Source: Alphaproteobacteria bacterium (GTDB lineage: Bacteria; Pseudomonadota; Alphaproteobacteria; SHVV01). From it: a DNA stretch of 64,000 nt. Location of the stretch: assembly GCA_016869275.1 (NCBI GenBank), contig VGEO01000004.1, forward strand, positions 1 through 64,000, in the 5' to 3' direction. The notes under the pieces were generated by a model that was not told the origin of the DNA, did no database searches, and was given only the letters and a program-made list of their open reading frames with translations. Position 1 is the stretch's first letter. The number at the start of each line of letters is the position of its first letter. Position numbers and translations under genes: made by a program. This document shows, piece after piece, positions 32,172 to 40,732 of this stretch.

Positions 32172-33449
32172 ATGCCGCGTCCCCTCAACCAGTTAACGGC
32201 GTCCGAAGCCGCCGCCCAGATCGCCGCTGGTACCCTCACCAGCGAGCGGCTAGTCGAAGCGTGCCTCGAGCGAATCGCCGCCCGCGACAAAACAGTGCAG
32301 GCGTGGATTCACGTCGATCCCGACAAGGCCCTCGCCGAAGCCCGCCAGCGCGATAGTCAGTCCGCCAAGGGCCCGCTCCACGGCGTCCCGATTGGCATCA
32401 AGGACATCATCGACACCGCCGACCTGCCGACCTGTTACGGATCGCCGATCTATGCTGGTCATCGACCGGTTGCCGACGCCGCGTGTGTCGCCCTGGCCCG
32501 CGCCGCCGGCGCCGTCATTCTCGGCAAGACGGTGACGACGGAGTTCGCGACCTATACGCCGGGCAAGACCGTCAACCCCCACAACTCGGCGCATACGCCC
32601 GGCGGCTCTTCGTCCGGCTCGGCCGCCGCGGTGGCCGACAGTATGGTGCCGCTCGCGTTCGGCACCCAAACTGCCGCGTCGGTGATCCGGCCGGCGTCGT
32701 TCTGTGGCACCGTCGCCTACAAGTCTACCTGCGGCGAGTTCGCGCTGCAGGGCGTCAAGCTGCTTGGCCAGTCGCTCGATTCGCTCGGCGTTTTCGCGCG
32801 CTCGGTCGCCGACTGTCAGCTCGTGCGCGCCGCCCTGGTCGATGCCAAGCCGACCCCCGGCGCGCAGCGCCGCCCGCCCCGCATCGGCCTGTTCCGGACC
32901 CCGCAGTGGGACGATGCCGACGTCGACAGTCAGCGCGCCGTCGAATCGGCGGTCGCCGAGCTCGGCAAAGCCGGCGCGACGGTCGACGAAGTCCCGATAC
33001 GCGAGCCGTTCGACAAGCTGGTCGATCTCCACAATCAGGTCCTGTGCTTCGAGGTTGCGCGCGCGCTCGCCTACGAGTACGAGAACCATCGCGACCGCAT
33101 GAGCGAACGCTTGATCAGCATCGTCACCGCTGGCCGCGCGGTAACCTACGAGAGCTATAGCCAAGCCCTGCTGCAGCGCAACCGCTGCCGCCAGATGCTG
33201 ACCGATCTGTTCATCAGCTACGACGCGTTGCTCGCGCCGAGCGCGCCCGGCGAAGCGCCGAAGGGACTCGAATCGACCGGCAACCCGCTGTTCGGGCGGA
33301 TTTGGTCGCTGCTACAGGCGCCGAGCGTCAACCTTCCCGGTCATACCGGACGCAACAAGCTTCCGGTCGGCGTGCAAGTAATCGGTGCCTTCGGCCAGGA
33401 CGACCGGCTGATCGCCGTCGCCCAGTGGATGGAAAAGCGGATCGCGTGA
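32172..33449 (+). CDS. amidase signature family protein
   Basis: A 425-residue amidase with the Ser-cisSer-Lys triad: Lys in GVPIGIKDIIDTAD, the Gly/Ser-rich TPGGSSSGSAAAVADSMVPLAFGTQT with cis-Ser, and nucleophile Ser in AASVIRPASFCG. The opening LNQLTASEAAAQIAAGTLTSERLVEACLERI is typical. Hydrolyses carboxamides; substrate range broad in this family. ATG 32172 is the first codon before the conserved helix. The MFS gene begins 15 bases after its stop, suggesting an uptake-and-hydrolysis pair. Confidence 0.92.
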   Translation: MPRPLNQLTASEAAAQIAAGTLTSERLVEACLERIAARDKTVQAWIHVDPDKALAEARQRDSQSAKGPLHGVPIGIKDIIDTADLPTCYGSPIYAGHRPVADAACVALARAAGAVILGKTVTTEFATYTPGKTVNPHNSAHTPGGSSSGSAAAVADSMVPLAFGTQTAASVIRPASFCGTVAYKSTCGEFALQGVKLLGQSLDSLGVFARSVADCQLVRAALVDAKPTPGAQRRPPRIGLFRTPQWDDADVDSQRAVESAVAELGKAGATVDEVPIREPFDKLVDLHNQVLCFEVARALAYEYENHRDRMSERLISIVTAGRAVTYESYSQALLQRNRCRQMLTDLFISYDALLAPSAPGEAPKGLESTGNPLFGRIWSLLQAPSVNLPGHTGRNKLPVGVQVIGAFGQDDRLIAVAQWMEKRIA

Positions 33450-33464
33450 TCGACGCGAGGACGC

Positions 33465-34673
33465 GTGACTGCCAGCGCCGCTAACGCCGCGCCCGATTCG
33501 ACGCGCTGGCTCGCCGTCTGGGCGATGGTTGCAGTTGGCGCGCTGTCGGCGATTCAGGTCGGCAAGGTCGGACCGGCGCTGCCGTTGATCCGCCCCGATC
33601 TCGACCTCGGTCTGGTCCCCGGCGGGTGGATCGCCTCGATCATTAATCTGACCGGCGCCGTGATCGGGATTCCGGCCGGGATCGTCGCCGACCGGCTCGG
33701 CCACCGCCAGGTGATCGTCGCCGGCATTCTCTGTCTCCTGCTCGGAAGCCTGGGTGGCGCGCTCGCACCCTCGGGCACGGTCCTGCTGGCGAGCCGCTTC
33801 TTCGAAGGCGTCGGCTACGGCGCGATCGTCGTCGCCGGGACGCCGATGGTGGTCGAAGCGACGTCGGAGCGGAGCCGCCGTTTCGCGCTCGGCGTGTGGA
33901 GCGCATACTTTCCGATGGGCATGATCGCAATGCTACTATCGGCGTCCTACGTCCTCGAGCACCATGGCTGGCGGCCATTTTGGGGCATGAACGTCGTCCT
34001 ATGCGGCGCGGTGCTGGTGCTTTTTCTCCGCGCGACGCACTCCAATGGCGCCGGCGCCACGCTCGCGCGCTGGCGCGATGTCGGGATCGCCTTGACCGGG
34101 GCGGGACCCTGGCTCCTTGCCGCCATCCTGCTCGTCAAAAGCTTCGCGTCGTTCTCGATCATGACCTGGATGCCGACGCTGTGGATCGACCAAATGCAGC
34201 GCTCGGTGTTCGGAGCGGCGATGCTGACCGCGGTCTTCATCGCGATCTTCATCCCGGCCAACATCTTGGGGGGCACGCTGATTCGGGTGCGCGGCATCCG
34301 CGCCTGGCACCTGATCGTCGTGGCCGGGCTCGGCATCGCCCTGTTTCCGCAGGGCATTTTCGCCGACGACCTGCCGCTGGCGGTGCGCCTCCCGCTGCTG
34401 ATGGTCTACGCCGCGACCGCCGGCCTCATTCCCGGCGTTATTTTTGCGAGCATTCCCGCGCACTCGCCAACGTCGGCCCAGATCGGCGCGGTGACCGGGT
34501 TGATCGTCCAGTGCGCCTCGACCGGTAATTTGATCGGCCCGCCGATCCTGGCCGCGATCGTGGTCGCCTTTGGCGGCTGGTCGGAGGTGAAGATCCTCTA
34601 TGTCGGGCTCGGCGGCCTTATTATGGTCGGCGCGCTCGCGCTCCGCGCTGTCGAGCGGCGCGCGCCGACCTAG
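33465..34673 (+). CDS. MFS transporter (CynX/NimT-like)
   Basis: A 402-residue major facilitator. WLAVWAMVAVGALSAIQVGKVGPALPLIRPDL forms TM1, and IPAGIVADRLGHRQVIVAGI is the TM2-3 signature loop; the second half opens around LLAAILLVKSFASFSIMTWMPTLWID. The general layout resembles the cyanate/nitroimidazole branch. GTG 33465 lies 15 bases after the amidase stop with GCGAGG upstream, so the two are likely co-expressed. Confidence 0.85.
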   Translation: MTASAANAAPDSTRWLAVWAMVAVGALSAIQVGKVGPALPLIRPDLDLGLVPGGWIASIINLTGAVIGIPAGIVADRLGHRQVIVAGILCLLLGSLGGALAPSGTVLLASRFFEGVGYGAIVVAGTPMVVEATSERSRRFALGVWSAYFPMGMIAMLLSASYVLEHHGWRPFWGMNVVLCGAVLVLFLRATHSNGAGATLARWRDVGIALTGAGPWLLAAILLVKSFASFSIMTWMPTLWIDQMQRSVFGAAMLTAVFIAIFIPANILGGTLIRVRGIRAWHLIVVAGLGIALFPQGIFADDLPLAVRLPLLMVYAATAGLIPGVIFASIPAHSPTSAQIGAVTGLIVQCASTGNLIGPPILAAIVVAFGGWSEVKILYVGLGGLIMVGALALRAVERRAPT

Positions 34674-34731
34674 GCGCCCCGACAGCGCTTGCCGGTGCGT
34701 GACCGGGAGCGCAACATAGCGCTAAGTGCTT

Positions 34732-34750
34732 GAACTACAATAGGTAGTTC
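34732..34750. promoter_or_regulatory. perfect inverted repeat upstream of decayed locus
   Basis: GAACTAC, five bases, GTAGTTC: a perfect 7-5-7 inverted repeat, AT-richer than its surroundings, 38 bases before the GTG at 34788. No T-tract follows, so it looks like an operator rather than a terminator. Its cognate gene is truncated. Confidence 0.35.
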
Positions 34751-34787
34751 GATAGCCGCGCATGGTCCGATCCGAGGTCGCGTCACC

Positions 34788-35009
34788 GTGAGCACGGCCA
34801 GTGAGCGCATGGCCGGCCCGCCGGGAGCAGGCGAAGGGGCCGCGCTGGGACAGTCCGCATGCGAGACCTTCCGCAAGCTGGTCGCGATCTACCTCAAGGG
34901 CTCGATCACCTCGGTCGCGGTCAAGTTCTTCTTGTTCGTGCTCGGGATCGAGTTCACGCCGCGACAATGGGAGTTGGTGGCCGCGGCGACCCCGTTCGTG
35001 GTCAAGTAG
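34788..35009 (+). pseudogene. truncated N-terminal piece of a membrane protein (cyclase-like?)
   Basis: Seventy-three residues remain: a soluble start, then FRKLVAIYLKGSITSVAVKFFLFVLGIEFTPRQWELV, containing one membrane segment, ending abruptly at TAG 35007 after TPFVVK. The pattern suggests the membrane-anchoring start of a larger sensor or adenylate cyclase; that identity is a guess. Immediately beyond the stop, the other strand carries the start of a different secreted protein running toward this point, so the truncation looks like a rearrangement junction rather than a simple nonsense mutation. Confidence 0.4.
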
Positions 35010-35176
35010 CCGAGCTTGAGTGCGCGCGAGCAGGAATGAATGGCACGATCAGGGAAGCCGCGCTCGATCGCGAGGCGGTCCGCGACGCAGTCGGAGAAAT
35101 CGCCGGCGAACGCCGGCGGCATCAGCGCCCAGGTGCTCGCGATCAGTTCCATAAGGGTTTTTCCGGACCGTGTCAT
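35010..35176 (-). pseudogene. truncated start of a secreted TPR-like protein
   Basis: Reading from ATG 35176 on the minus strand: TLMELIASTWALMPPAFA is a short signal-like segment, then GDFSDCVADRLAIERGFPDRAIHSCSRAL, which resembles the first repeat of small secreted TPR proteins (paired Cys, PDRAI..CSRAL). Past about 35010 the frame continues only as the antisense of the truncated membrane gene, so the protein-like part ends at the same point where that gene breaks. Confidence 0.4.
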
Positions 35177-35277
35177 CGTCGGAAAATATAGCAGAATCCG
35201 AGCGCTAGCTTCATCGTTCGCGAGTGGCGACCTGCGCGGTTTCAGGCGAGACTCCTCGAACCCAAGGAGTCTTGGTC

Positions 35278-35732
35278 ATGCGCAGGCTGTTTGCGGTTCT
35301 TGCCTTGGTTGTCGCGACCGCCGTCGCTTCCGAATCCGCGCGCGCGTCGACATCTATTTCGGCAAATACCACGGGCTGGTGATCGGCAACAACGCCGCGC
35401 CGGCAACTACCCCGGCCGCGCTCAGCGCCAAAGCGTTCGACGGCAAACGGAAGCTCAGTATCAATCTCGGCGGGCAGTGCTCGGCGCACACCGACGATGC
35501 CTTGACCATCGCCGAGAGCAAGGCCGCGAGCCAACTGTACCACCCGCTCGCCGGCAGTCACGAGCTCCGCGGCTTCGTGCTCGACGACGGCACTATCACC
35601 ATGCGCCTGTCGGGGCCGGCGGCCCGAGGCGATTTCAAGGGCAAGATCGACGATGCCAAAGGCGCGGGCGAGGCGATCATCATCCACTCCGACGGCGACT
35701 GTTCGGGCAAGTGGACGATCGCGAAGCAGTAG
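35278..35732 (+). pseudogene. secreted protein with caspase-like start, frameshifted at a CG run
   Basis: ATG 35278 (with AAGGAG upstream) opens a signal peptide, MRRLFAVLALVVATAVASESARA, but this frame stops at TGA 35380. A second frame carries on from the same point: YFGKYHGLVIGNN, which resembles beta-strand 1 of bacterial caspase (C14) domains, then an Ala/Pro linker and a ~100-residue region (RKLSINLGGQC..., ending DCSGKWTIAKQ). The switch falls in the CG dinucleotide run at 35336-35346, so a 2-base indel there would join signal peptide and body. The catalytic His/Cys portion of a caspase domain is missing. Confidence 0.6.
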
Positions 35733-35795
35733 GAGCATAGCCGTATTGCTGCGACGTTTCGGGTTCGGGATTGTTGCTTTTGCCGCCGCCGCAAG

Positions 35796-36060
35796 AGCCG
35801 TGCCCGCACTGCGCTGGCCTCGGGCGGGCTCGAGCTGGTGGTCGATTCCGGGAGCGAAAAGCATTCGGTGTTCGCCAAGGCCTTCCTCGTCGCGCTCGAC
35901 GAAAATTAGGACGTGCTCGAAGGCCAGGCGTTGTTCGACGCGGTCAAGCGATGCCTTGGTCTCTGACCAGACGCCGCGCTACGCCGATATCCGCCGAGTC
36001 GGTTATGAAGGTGGCGATTTCTTGTTCGTGAGGAAGTTAGGCCGGGGATGCCGCGACTCA
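35796..36060 (+). pseudogene. C-terminal relic of a caspase-family (peptidase C14) protein
   Basis: SRARTALASGGLELVVDSG, then EKHSVFAKAFLVALDEN, is followed by an in-frame TAG (35907-35909), DVLEGQALFDAVKR, and after a +1 shift near 35950, SDQTPRYADIRRVGYEGGDFLFVRK. These blocks in this order are the conserved end of bacterial caspase-like proteins (TSGGL..V.DGG...HSVFA.AFL.AL...VL.G..LF and ...YA.I...GH..GDF.FV). The part with the catalytic His-Cys is gone. At least one nonsense change and one frameshift show it is not functional. Confidence 0.75.
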
Positions 36061-36698
36061 TGACGATCAGCGCGGCCATGATCGCCCTCGCCGCTGCGCC
36101 GCCCGCGTTGGCCGCGGCCCCGGCGGCGCTGGTCGAGGAGGTCTCGGGCGCGGCCGACGTGCAGCCGTTCGACTGTGTCGAAGCCGGCCGCACGCTCGCG
36201 CTCGGGAGCGGCAGTAAAGTGGTCCTCGGCTACCTGAAGTCGTGTCTCAAGGAGCCGATCACGGCCGGCACCGTGACGATCGACGCCGAGCAAAGCGCGG
36301 TTGCGGGCGGCAAGGTCCAGCGCGAGCGGGTCGAGTGCGACGGCGGCAACCTGCACTTGATCGCCGAGCAGACCGGAAAGTCGGGCGTCACCGTTTTTCG
36401 CGAAGCGCCCGGAACCGAGCCGGTGGTGCGCGTGTTCGCGCTGAGCCCGACGCTGAGCTTGGGCCGCCACGCTGGCGGGGCCGGTGCCACGGTCGTCATC
36501 GAACGCGTCGACCGACTCGACAAGCCGCAGTCTTTCAAGGCCACCGGCGCAACGCTCGATTTCGCCAAAACCGGCGTGCGGCTGGCGCGGGGCGGCCTTC
36601 ACCGCGCCCAGATCGGCGAGGACGCGGTTCAATTCCGGATCGATCCCTTGGCGATCGACGGCCCGACGCCCGCGCTCTCGCGGCTGGTCGCATTCTAG
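36048..36698 (+). CDS. secreted hypothetical protein
   Basis: A 216-residue protein with a clear signal peptide (LMTISAAMIALAAAPPALAAAP) and a body that opens LVEEVSGAADVQPFDCVEAGRTLALGSGSKVVLGYLKSC. The GxxLxLGxGxxxxLxYxxSC pattern resembles FecR-like or 'perforating' periplasmic beta domains. It begins within the last residues of the caspase relic (13-base overlap), so the two were probably one operon. The frame is open throughout, unlike the genes before it, though its partners are lost and it may be decaying. Function unknown. Confidence 0.65.
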   Translation: MPRLMTISAAMIALAAAPPALAAAPAALVEEVSGAADVQPFDCVEAGRTLALGSGSKVVLGYLKSCLKEPITAGTVTIDAEQSAVAGGKVQRERVECDGGNLHLIAEQTGKSGVTVFREAPGTEPVVRVFALSPTLSLGRHAGGAGATVVIERVDRLDKPQSFKATGATLDFAKTGVRLARGGLHRAQIGEDAVQFRIDPLAIDGPTPALSRLVAF

Positions 36699-36699
36699 C

Positions 36700-37695
36700 C
36701 TAACCGTGGCCATCCGCCCGTACCGCCTTGACGGCGCGGCGGCGTAGCATCTTTTCCGCGATCTTCGGTGCCGCGCCCGGTGCGCTATAGGGGCAGACCG
36801 CGATGCAGATGCCGCAGCCGTAGGTCTCGGCGAAGAACGAAAAGCACTTGTCGAAGTCGACGTACCATTTCCGCTCACCGCGCACCCACCGCTTGTTGGG
36901 ACCGATCGCGTCGACCGGGCAGGCCTTGGTGCAGATCTGGCAGCGGGTGCAGAAGTCGGCGGCGGCGAAGTCGGCGGGCGCGTCGGCCGTGAGCGGCAAT
37001 TCGGTCGTGACCGCGGCCAGGCGGAACGACGAGCCGTAGGTGCGGTTGATGATCGAGCCATGCTTACCGAACTCGCCGAATCCGGCGGCGAGCGCCGGCG
37101 GGATCAAATTGACCGGCCCGGCGTTGGGGCCGCCATGCGGCTCGGCCGCGTAACCCTGGGCGCGGATCCAATTGGCGAGCGCGCGCGCCGCACGGGCGCC
37201 GCGGTTGTACTGAGTCATCACCTCGATCGGCGACTCGAGGTCGTAGGGCGCGGTCGCGAGCCGCGGCTGATCCATGGCGACGCCCAGGATCACGATCCAC
37301 GGCGCGGTGACCGCGTACCCTTCGAACACCCAGAGTGGGTCGAGCGCCGCGATCCCGACGAGATCAGCCTCGTTAGCGAGCGCAAACGCTTTGACCGCGG
37401 CGGCCCAGCGCTCCGGCGTGTCGTTGGCGCGATCGCGCGCGATCGGCGCAGGTTTCCGCTCGCCGCGGCCACCGAACTTACGACCGAAACCTTTAAGCCG
37501 CGGCTGGCGATCCCAGCGAGCGTAGTACCAAGTCTGCAGCGCGCCGTGGGCGATGCGCGCGGGCGGATGCCAGAAGATCGGGGTCGGACGGCGGTGGCTC
37601 CGCTCGCCCACGCCGTTGATCGCGTTTCCTGAAATGCCTGGCCACACCGCCGCTTGTGCGGGCGAAGGCGTGAAAGAGCGATCGAAGCGCGGCAT
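36700..37695 (-). CDS. 4Fe-4S dicluster protein, epoxyqueuosine reductase/dehalogenase-like
   Basis: A 331-residue protein with a cobalamin-reductase-like N-terminal and middle (WVIVILGVAMDQPRL-type segment, YNRGARAARALANWIRAQGYAAEPHGG), then two [4Fe-4S] motifs: CTRCQICTKACPVDAI and CFSFFAETYGCGICIAVCPYS. The layout is that of reductive-dehalogenase/QueG relatives, cytoplasmic and lacking a Tat signal. Substrate unknown. It is convergent with the secreted protein gene, only 1 base apart. Confidence 0.82.
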   Translation of the reverse strand: MPRFDRSFTPSPAQAAVWPGISGNAINGVGERSHRRPTPIFWHPPARIAHGALQTWYYARWDRQPRLKGFGRKFGGRGERKPAPIARDRANDTPERWAAAVKAFALANEADLVGIAALDPLWVFEGYAVTAPWIVILGVAMDQPRLATAPYDLESPIEVMTQYNRGARAARALANWIRAQGYAAEPHGGPNAGPVNLIPPALAAGFGEFGKHGSIINRTYGSSFRLAAVTTELPLTADAPADFAAADFCTRCQICTKACPVDAIGPNKRWVRGERKWYVDFDKCFSFFAETYGCGICIAVCPYSAPGAAPKIAEKMLRRRAVKAVRADGHG

Positions 37696-37787
37696 GGTGC
37701 AATCCTAGTGCGTTCGCACGCGCGGCGAAAGAATCCGACCGTGGGCGTTGGCAAAGGCGCGTCCGCCGTGCGAGGGTCGAGCCGTTC

Positions 37788-38696
37788 ATGCCTCACCTCG
37801 CTCTCGTGTTCGCCGCCTCGGTCTGGGGCTCGGCGCCGGCCGCGATCAAGTTCGTGCTGGCCGCCATACCTTTGTTTGATGCGGTCGCGTTCCGCTTCCT
37901 GCTGGCGACCGCAGCGCTCTGGCTCGCGGCGCTGATCGCCGGCCGGCTGGGGCGCGTCCGCCAAGTCGGCTGGCAGCCGTTCCTGGCCGGCATGGTCGAT
38001 CCCGGCGTGATCGCGGTCCTCGTCTATCACGGCGTGCAGATGACGACCGCGATCCACACCTCGGTCATCTTCGCGCTGATGCCGATCGTCTCGACAGTGT
38101 TCGGCCGCGCGGTCTTAAAGGAAGCAATCTCGGTCCCGGTCGTGCTCGGCGCAGGCGTCGCGATCGCCGGCATCGCCGTCCTGGTGTCGAGCAAGACCGC
38201 GACCGGCGAGCCGACCTTGGCCGGCGATCTCGTCATCGTCGGCTGCGTCTTCATCGTCTGCGCCGCCCAACTCGTGCTGCGCAAGGTCGCGCGCGATCAC
38301 GGCGAGCCGATCGTCGCCACTGCTTCGATGATGAGCGGCGCCACCACCACCGGGTTTGTGGCGTGGCTCGTGTTCGCCGACGACCACAGCCTCACCTGGG
38401 CGGCGACCGCGCCCGCCGACGTCTGGATCGTTTTCCTCTACGCCGCGCTCGTCATCAGCGCCGGCTGCTTCTTCCTTTACAACTACGCTCTCCACCACCT
38501 GCCGGTCGGGCGCGCGAGCCTCTACGGCGTGCTCGAAGGGCCGTCCGGCGTCGTCATCGCCTGGCTCCTCTTGGGCGAGGTCGCGACGCTCTCGGAGAGC
38601 ATCGGCATCGGGCTCGCGATCGCGGGCGTGGCCCTCCCGAGCCTGATCGCGCTGGCGTGGGCGGCGCGCGCGGGGGCGAGCGCGGCGCGGCCGTGA
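37788..38696 (+). CDS. EamA/DMT superfamily transporter, tandem copy 1
   Basis: A 302-residue membrane protein with ten hydrophobic segments in two EamA repeats. ASVWGSAPAAIKFVLAAIPLFDAVAFRFLLA opens repeat 1; LYNYALHHLPVGRASLYGVLEGPSGVVIAWLLLGE ends repeat 2. DMT proteins export or import small metabolites. Its stop overlaps the GTG of a close paralogue (copy 2), and their aligned blocks (SPTAIKFVLA, LYNYAL.HLPV.R.SLY.VL) indicate tandem duplication. The pair may form a heterodimer; that is inference. Confidence 0.88.
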   Translation: MPHLALVFAASVWGSAPAAIKFVLAAIPLFDAVAFRFLLATAALWLAALIAGRLGRVRQVGWQPFLAGMVDPGVIAVLVYHGVQMTTAIHTSVIFALMPIVSTVFGRAVLKEAISVPVVLGAGVAIAGIAVLVSSKTATGEPTLAGDLVIVGCVFIVCAAQLVLRKVARDHGEPIVATASMMSGATTTGFVAWLVFADDHSLTWAATAPADVWIVFLYAALVISAGCFFLYNYALHHLPVGRASLYGVLEGPSGVVIAWLLLGEVATLSESIGIGLAIAGVALPSLIALAWAARAGASAARP

Positions 38697-39592
38697 TACC
38701 GCATCTCGCCTGCCTGTTCGGGGTCGTGTTGTGGGCCTCGTCGCCGACCGCGATCAAGTTCGTGCTGGCCGAGATGCCGGTGTGGGACGCGCCGGCGCTC
38801 CGTTTCGGGCTTGCGGCGATCGTGCTGTGGGCCGTCGCGGTCGCGCTCGGTCATATCGGCGAGGTACGCCGCATCGGCTGGCGCCCGTTTGTGGCCGGCC
38901 TGGTCGACCCGGGCATTATTTCGATCATGGCCTATCAGGGCTTCCTCCTCACCGCCGCGAGCCACGGCACCGTCATCTTCGCCCTGATGCCGCTGGTCGC
39001 CGCCTTGTTCGGCCGCGTGTTTCTGAACGAGCCGCTCGCGGCGCCGACCATCGCCGGGGCCACACTCGCGCTAGCGGGCGTAGTGATCCTGGTTTCGAGC
39101 CAGGATTCGGCCGGAGCGAGCTCGCTCACCGGCGATCTGCTGCTGGTCGGCTGCGTCATTCTGATTTGCGGCGCGCAGATCCCGCTCCGCCGCATCGCTA
39201 TCGCGCACGGCCGGCCGCTCGTCACCACTGCGATCATGATGTCGGGCGCCGCCACGACCACAATCTTCGCCCGGTTGGTCTTCGGCGACAATTCCGCCCC
39301 GCTGGCGTGGGCCGCGACCGCATCGACCGACACCTGGATCGTGTTCGCCTATACGGCGATCGTGATCAGCAGTTCGAGTTTCGTGCTTTACAACTACGCG
39401 CTCCGACACCTGCCGGTCGCGCGCGTCAGCCTCTATTCGGTGCTGCAGACGCCGATCGGGGTTCCGCTGGCGTGGGCGGTCCTGGGCGAGCGGCTGAGCT
39501 GGGTCGAGGTCGGCGCGGCCGTGCTGGTGATCGCCGGCGTCGCGATCCCGGTTGTCGTCTCGACGCGCGCGCGGCGCGCCGCAGCGGGCTAA
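38693..39592 (+). CDS. EamA/DMT superfamily transporter, tandem copy 2
   Basis: A 299-residue paralogue of the preceding gene. FGVVLWASSPTAIKFVLAEMPVWDAPALRF, IFALMPLVAALFGRVFLNEPL and LYNYALRHLPVARVSLYSVLQTPIG are in the same places as in copy 1. GTG 38693 overlaps the upstream stop (GTGA), so translation is coupled. Ten predicted TM segments. Substrate unknown. Confidence 0.88.
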   Translation: MIPHLACLFGVVLWASSPTAIKFVLAEMPVWDAPALRFGLAAIVLWAVAVALGHIGEVRRIGWRPFVAGLVDPGIISIMAYQGFLLTAASHGTVIFALMPLVAALFGRVFLNEPLAAPTIAGATLALAGVVILVSSQDSAGASSLTGDLLLVGCVILICGAQIPLRRIAIAHGRPLVTTAIMMSGAATTTIFARLVFGDNSAPLAWAATASTDTWIVFAYTAIVISSSSFVLYNYALRHLPVARVSLYSVLQTPIGVPLAWAVLGERLSWVEVGAAVLVIAGVAIPVVVSTRARRAAAG

Positions 39593-39813
39593 GCTTTGGT
39601 GCCGCCACGCGAATCGTTGCTCGCCGGCTCGACTTCGCGCTTGCGGCTTTCGCGGACCGGCGCGCGCGAGACGGGGCGCTTGATGTCGTTCGGGCTCGAG
39701 GTCTGCATCAGGCCGGTCTTGGCGACGACGTCGGCATGCTCGATCAAGAGGTCGCGTGCGCGGTTGGCGGCGGCGAGCGCGGAAGCAGCCCGTAGGGCAG
39801 CGATATCGGTCAC
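39589..39813 (-). CDS. small hypothetical protein
   Basis: A 74-residue open frame from GTG 39813, convergent with the EamA gene. N-terminal half (LRAASALAAANRARDLLIEHADVVAKTG) is a plausible amphipathic helix; the C-terminal half is charged and probably disordered (RESRKREVEPASNDSRG). No family recognised. It fills most of the 338-base gap before the dioxygenase, but the evidence that it is expressed is weak. Confidence 0.4.
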   Translation of the reverse strand: MTDIAALRAASALAAANRARDLLIEHADVVAKTGLMQTSSPNDIKRPVSRAPVRESRKREVEPASNDSRGGTKA

Positions 39814-39930
39814 GCGGTGTCCTTCTGGTCGATGCCGCCTTGGTCGGCTGTCTCGGTTCGTCTATGAAGTATGGAGCAGGCCGGCCACCGGGCAAAGCAT
39901 CTTTCTCTAACTGATTGAGATAACAAGATA

Positions 39931-40719
39931 ATGTCGGCCCTTCCCACGGTGTTCGTAAGCCACGGCCCACCGACGCTCGCACTCGAGCGCCATCCGGTCG
40001 TCGATTTCCTGCGGGGCGCCGCCGCCGGATGGCCGCGCCCGAACGCGATCCTCTGCGTCTCGGCGCACTGGGAGACCGAAGTCCCCGCCGTCAGCAGCGC
40101 GCCCGCGCCGGCCACCGTCCACGACTTCTACGGGTTTCCTGAGCCGCTCTATCGGCTCCGCTACCCCGCGCCGGGCGCGCCCGACCTCACCGCCCGCGTC
40201 GCTCAACTCCTCGCCGCTGGTGGGTTCGCTGCGGCGCGCGATGCCGATCAAGGTCTCGATCACGGCGCCTGGGTGCCGCTCCTGCTCATGTATGCCGACG
40301 CCGCGATCCCGGTCGCGCAACTCGCGATCCAGCACCATCTGGGACCGCATCACCACCTGGCGCTCGGCCGGGCGCTGGCGCCGCTTCGCGACGAAGGCGT
40401 CCTCATCCTCGCGAGCGGAAATACGACCCACAATTTGCGCGATGCGCTCCAGCACCTGCGCGGCGCTTCGGCCGAACCGCCCGCGCCGCCGTCGTGGGCG
40501 CTGGCGTTCGATGCGTGGGTCAACGCCGCGGTCGAACGCGGCGACCGCGCAGCGCTCGCCGATTATCGTACGCAAGCGCCGCATGCGGCGATGGCACATC
40601 CGCGCGACGAGCACTATCTGCCGCTCCTGGTTGCCGCCGGTGCCGGCGGACGCGGACGCGTGCTCCATACGAGCTTCATGCTGGGAAGCCTCAGCATGGG
40701 CGCCTACGCGTTCGACTGA
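39931..40719 (+). CDS. DODA-type extradiol dioxygenase family protein (YgiD/LigB-like)
   Basis: A 262-residue class III extradiol dioxygenase fold. Metal-ligand candidates are His in FVSHGPPTLAL, SAHWE and DADQGLDHGAWVPLLLMY, plus IQHHLGPHHHLALGRAL; late motif ILASGNTTHNLRDAL matches the family's GSGx..HNL. Members of this DODA/YgiD branch open catechol-type rings such as DOPA, usually with Zn or Fe. The ATG starts close behind an AT-rich leader. A GFA-type gene follows 13 bases downstream. Confidence 0.9.
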   Translation: MSALPTVFVSHGPPTLALERHPVVDFLRGAAAGWPRPNAILCVSAHWETEVPAVSSAPAPATVHDFYGFPEPLYRLRYPAPGAPDLTARVAQLLAAGGFAAARDADQGLDHGAWVPLLLMYADAAIPVAQLAIQHHLGPHHHLALGRALAPLRDEGVLILASGNTTHNLRDALQHLRGASAEPPAPPSWALAFDAWVNAAVERGDRAALADYRTQAPHAAMAHPRDEHYLPLLVAAGAGGRGRVLHTSFMLGSLSMGAYAFD

Positions 40720-40732
40720 ACAGGAGGAAGCG

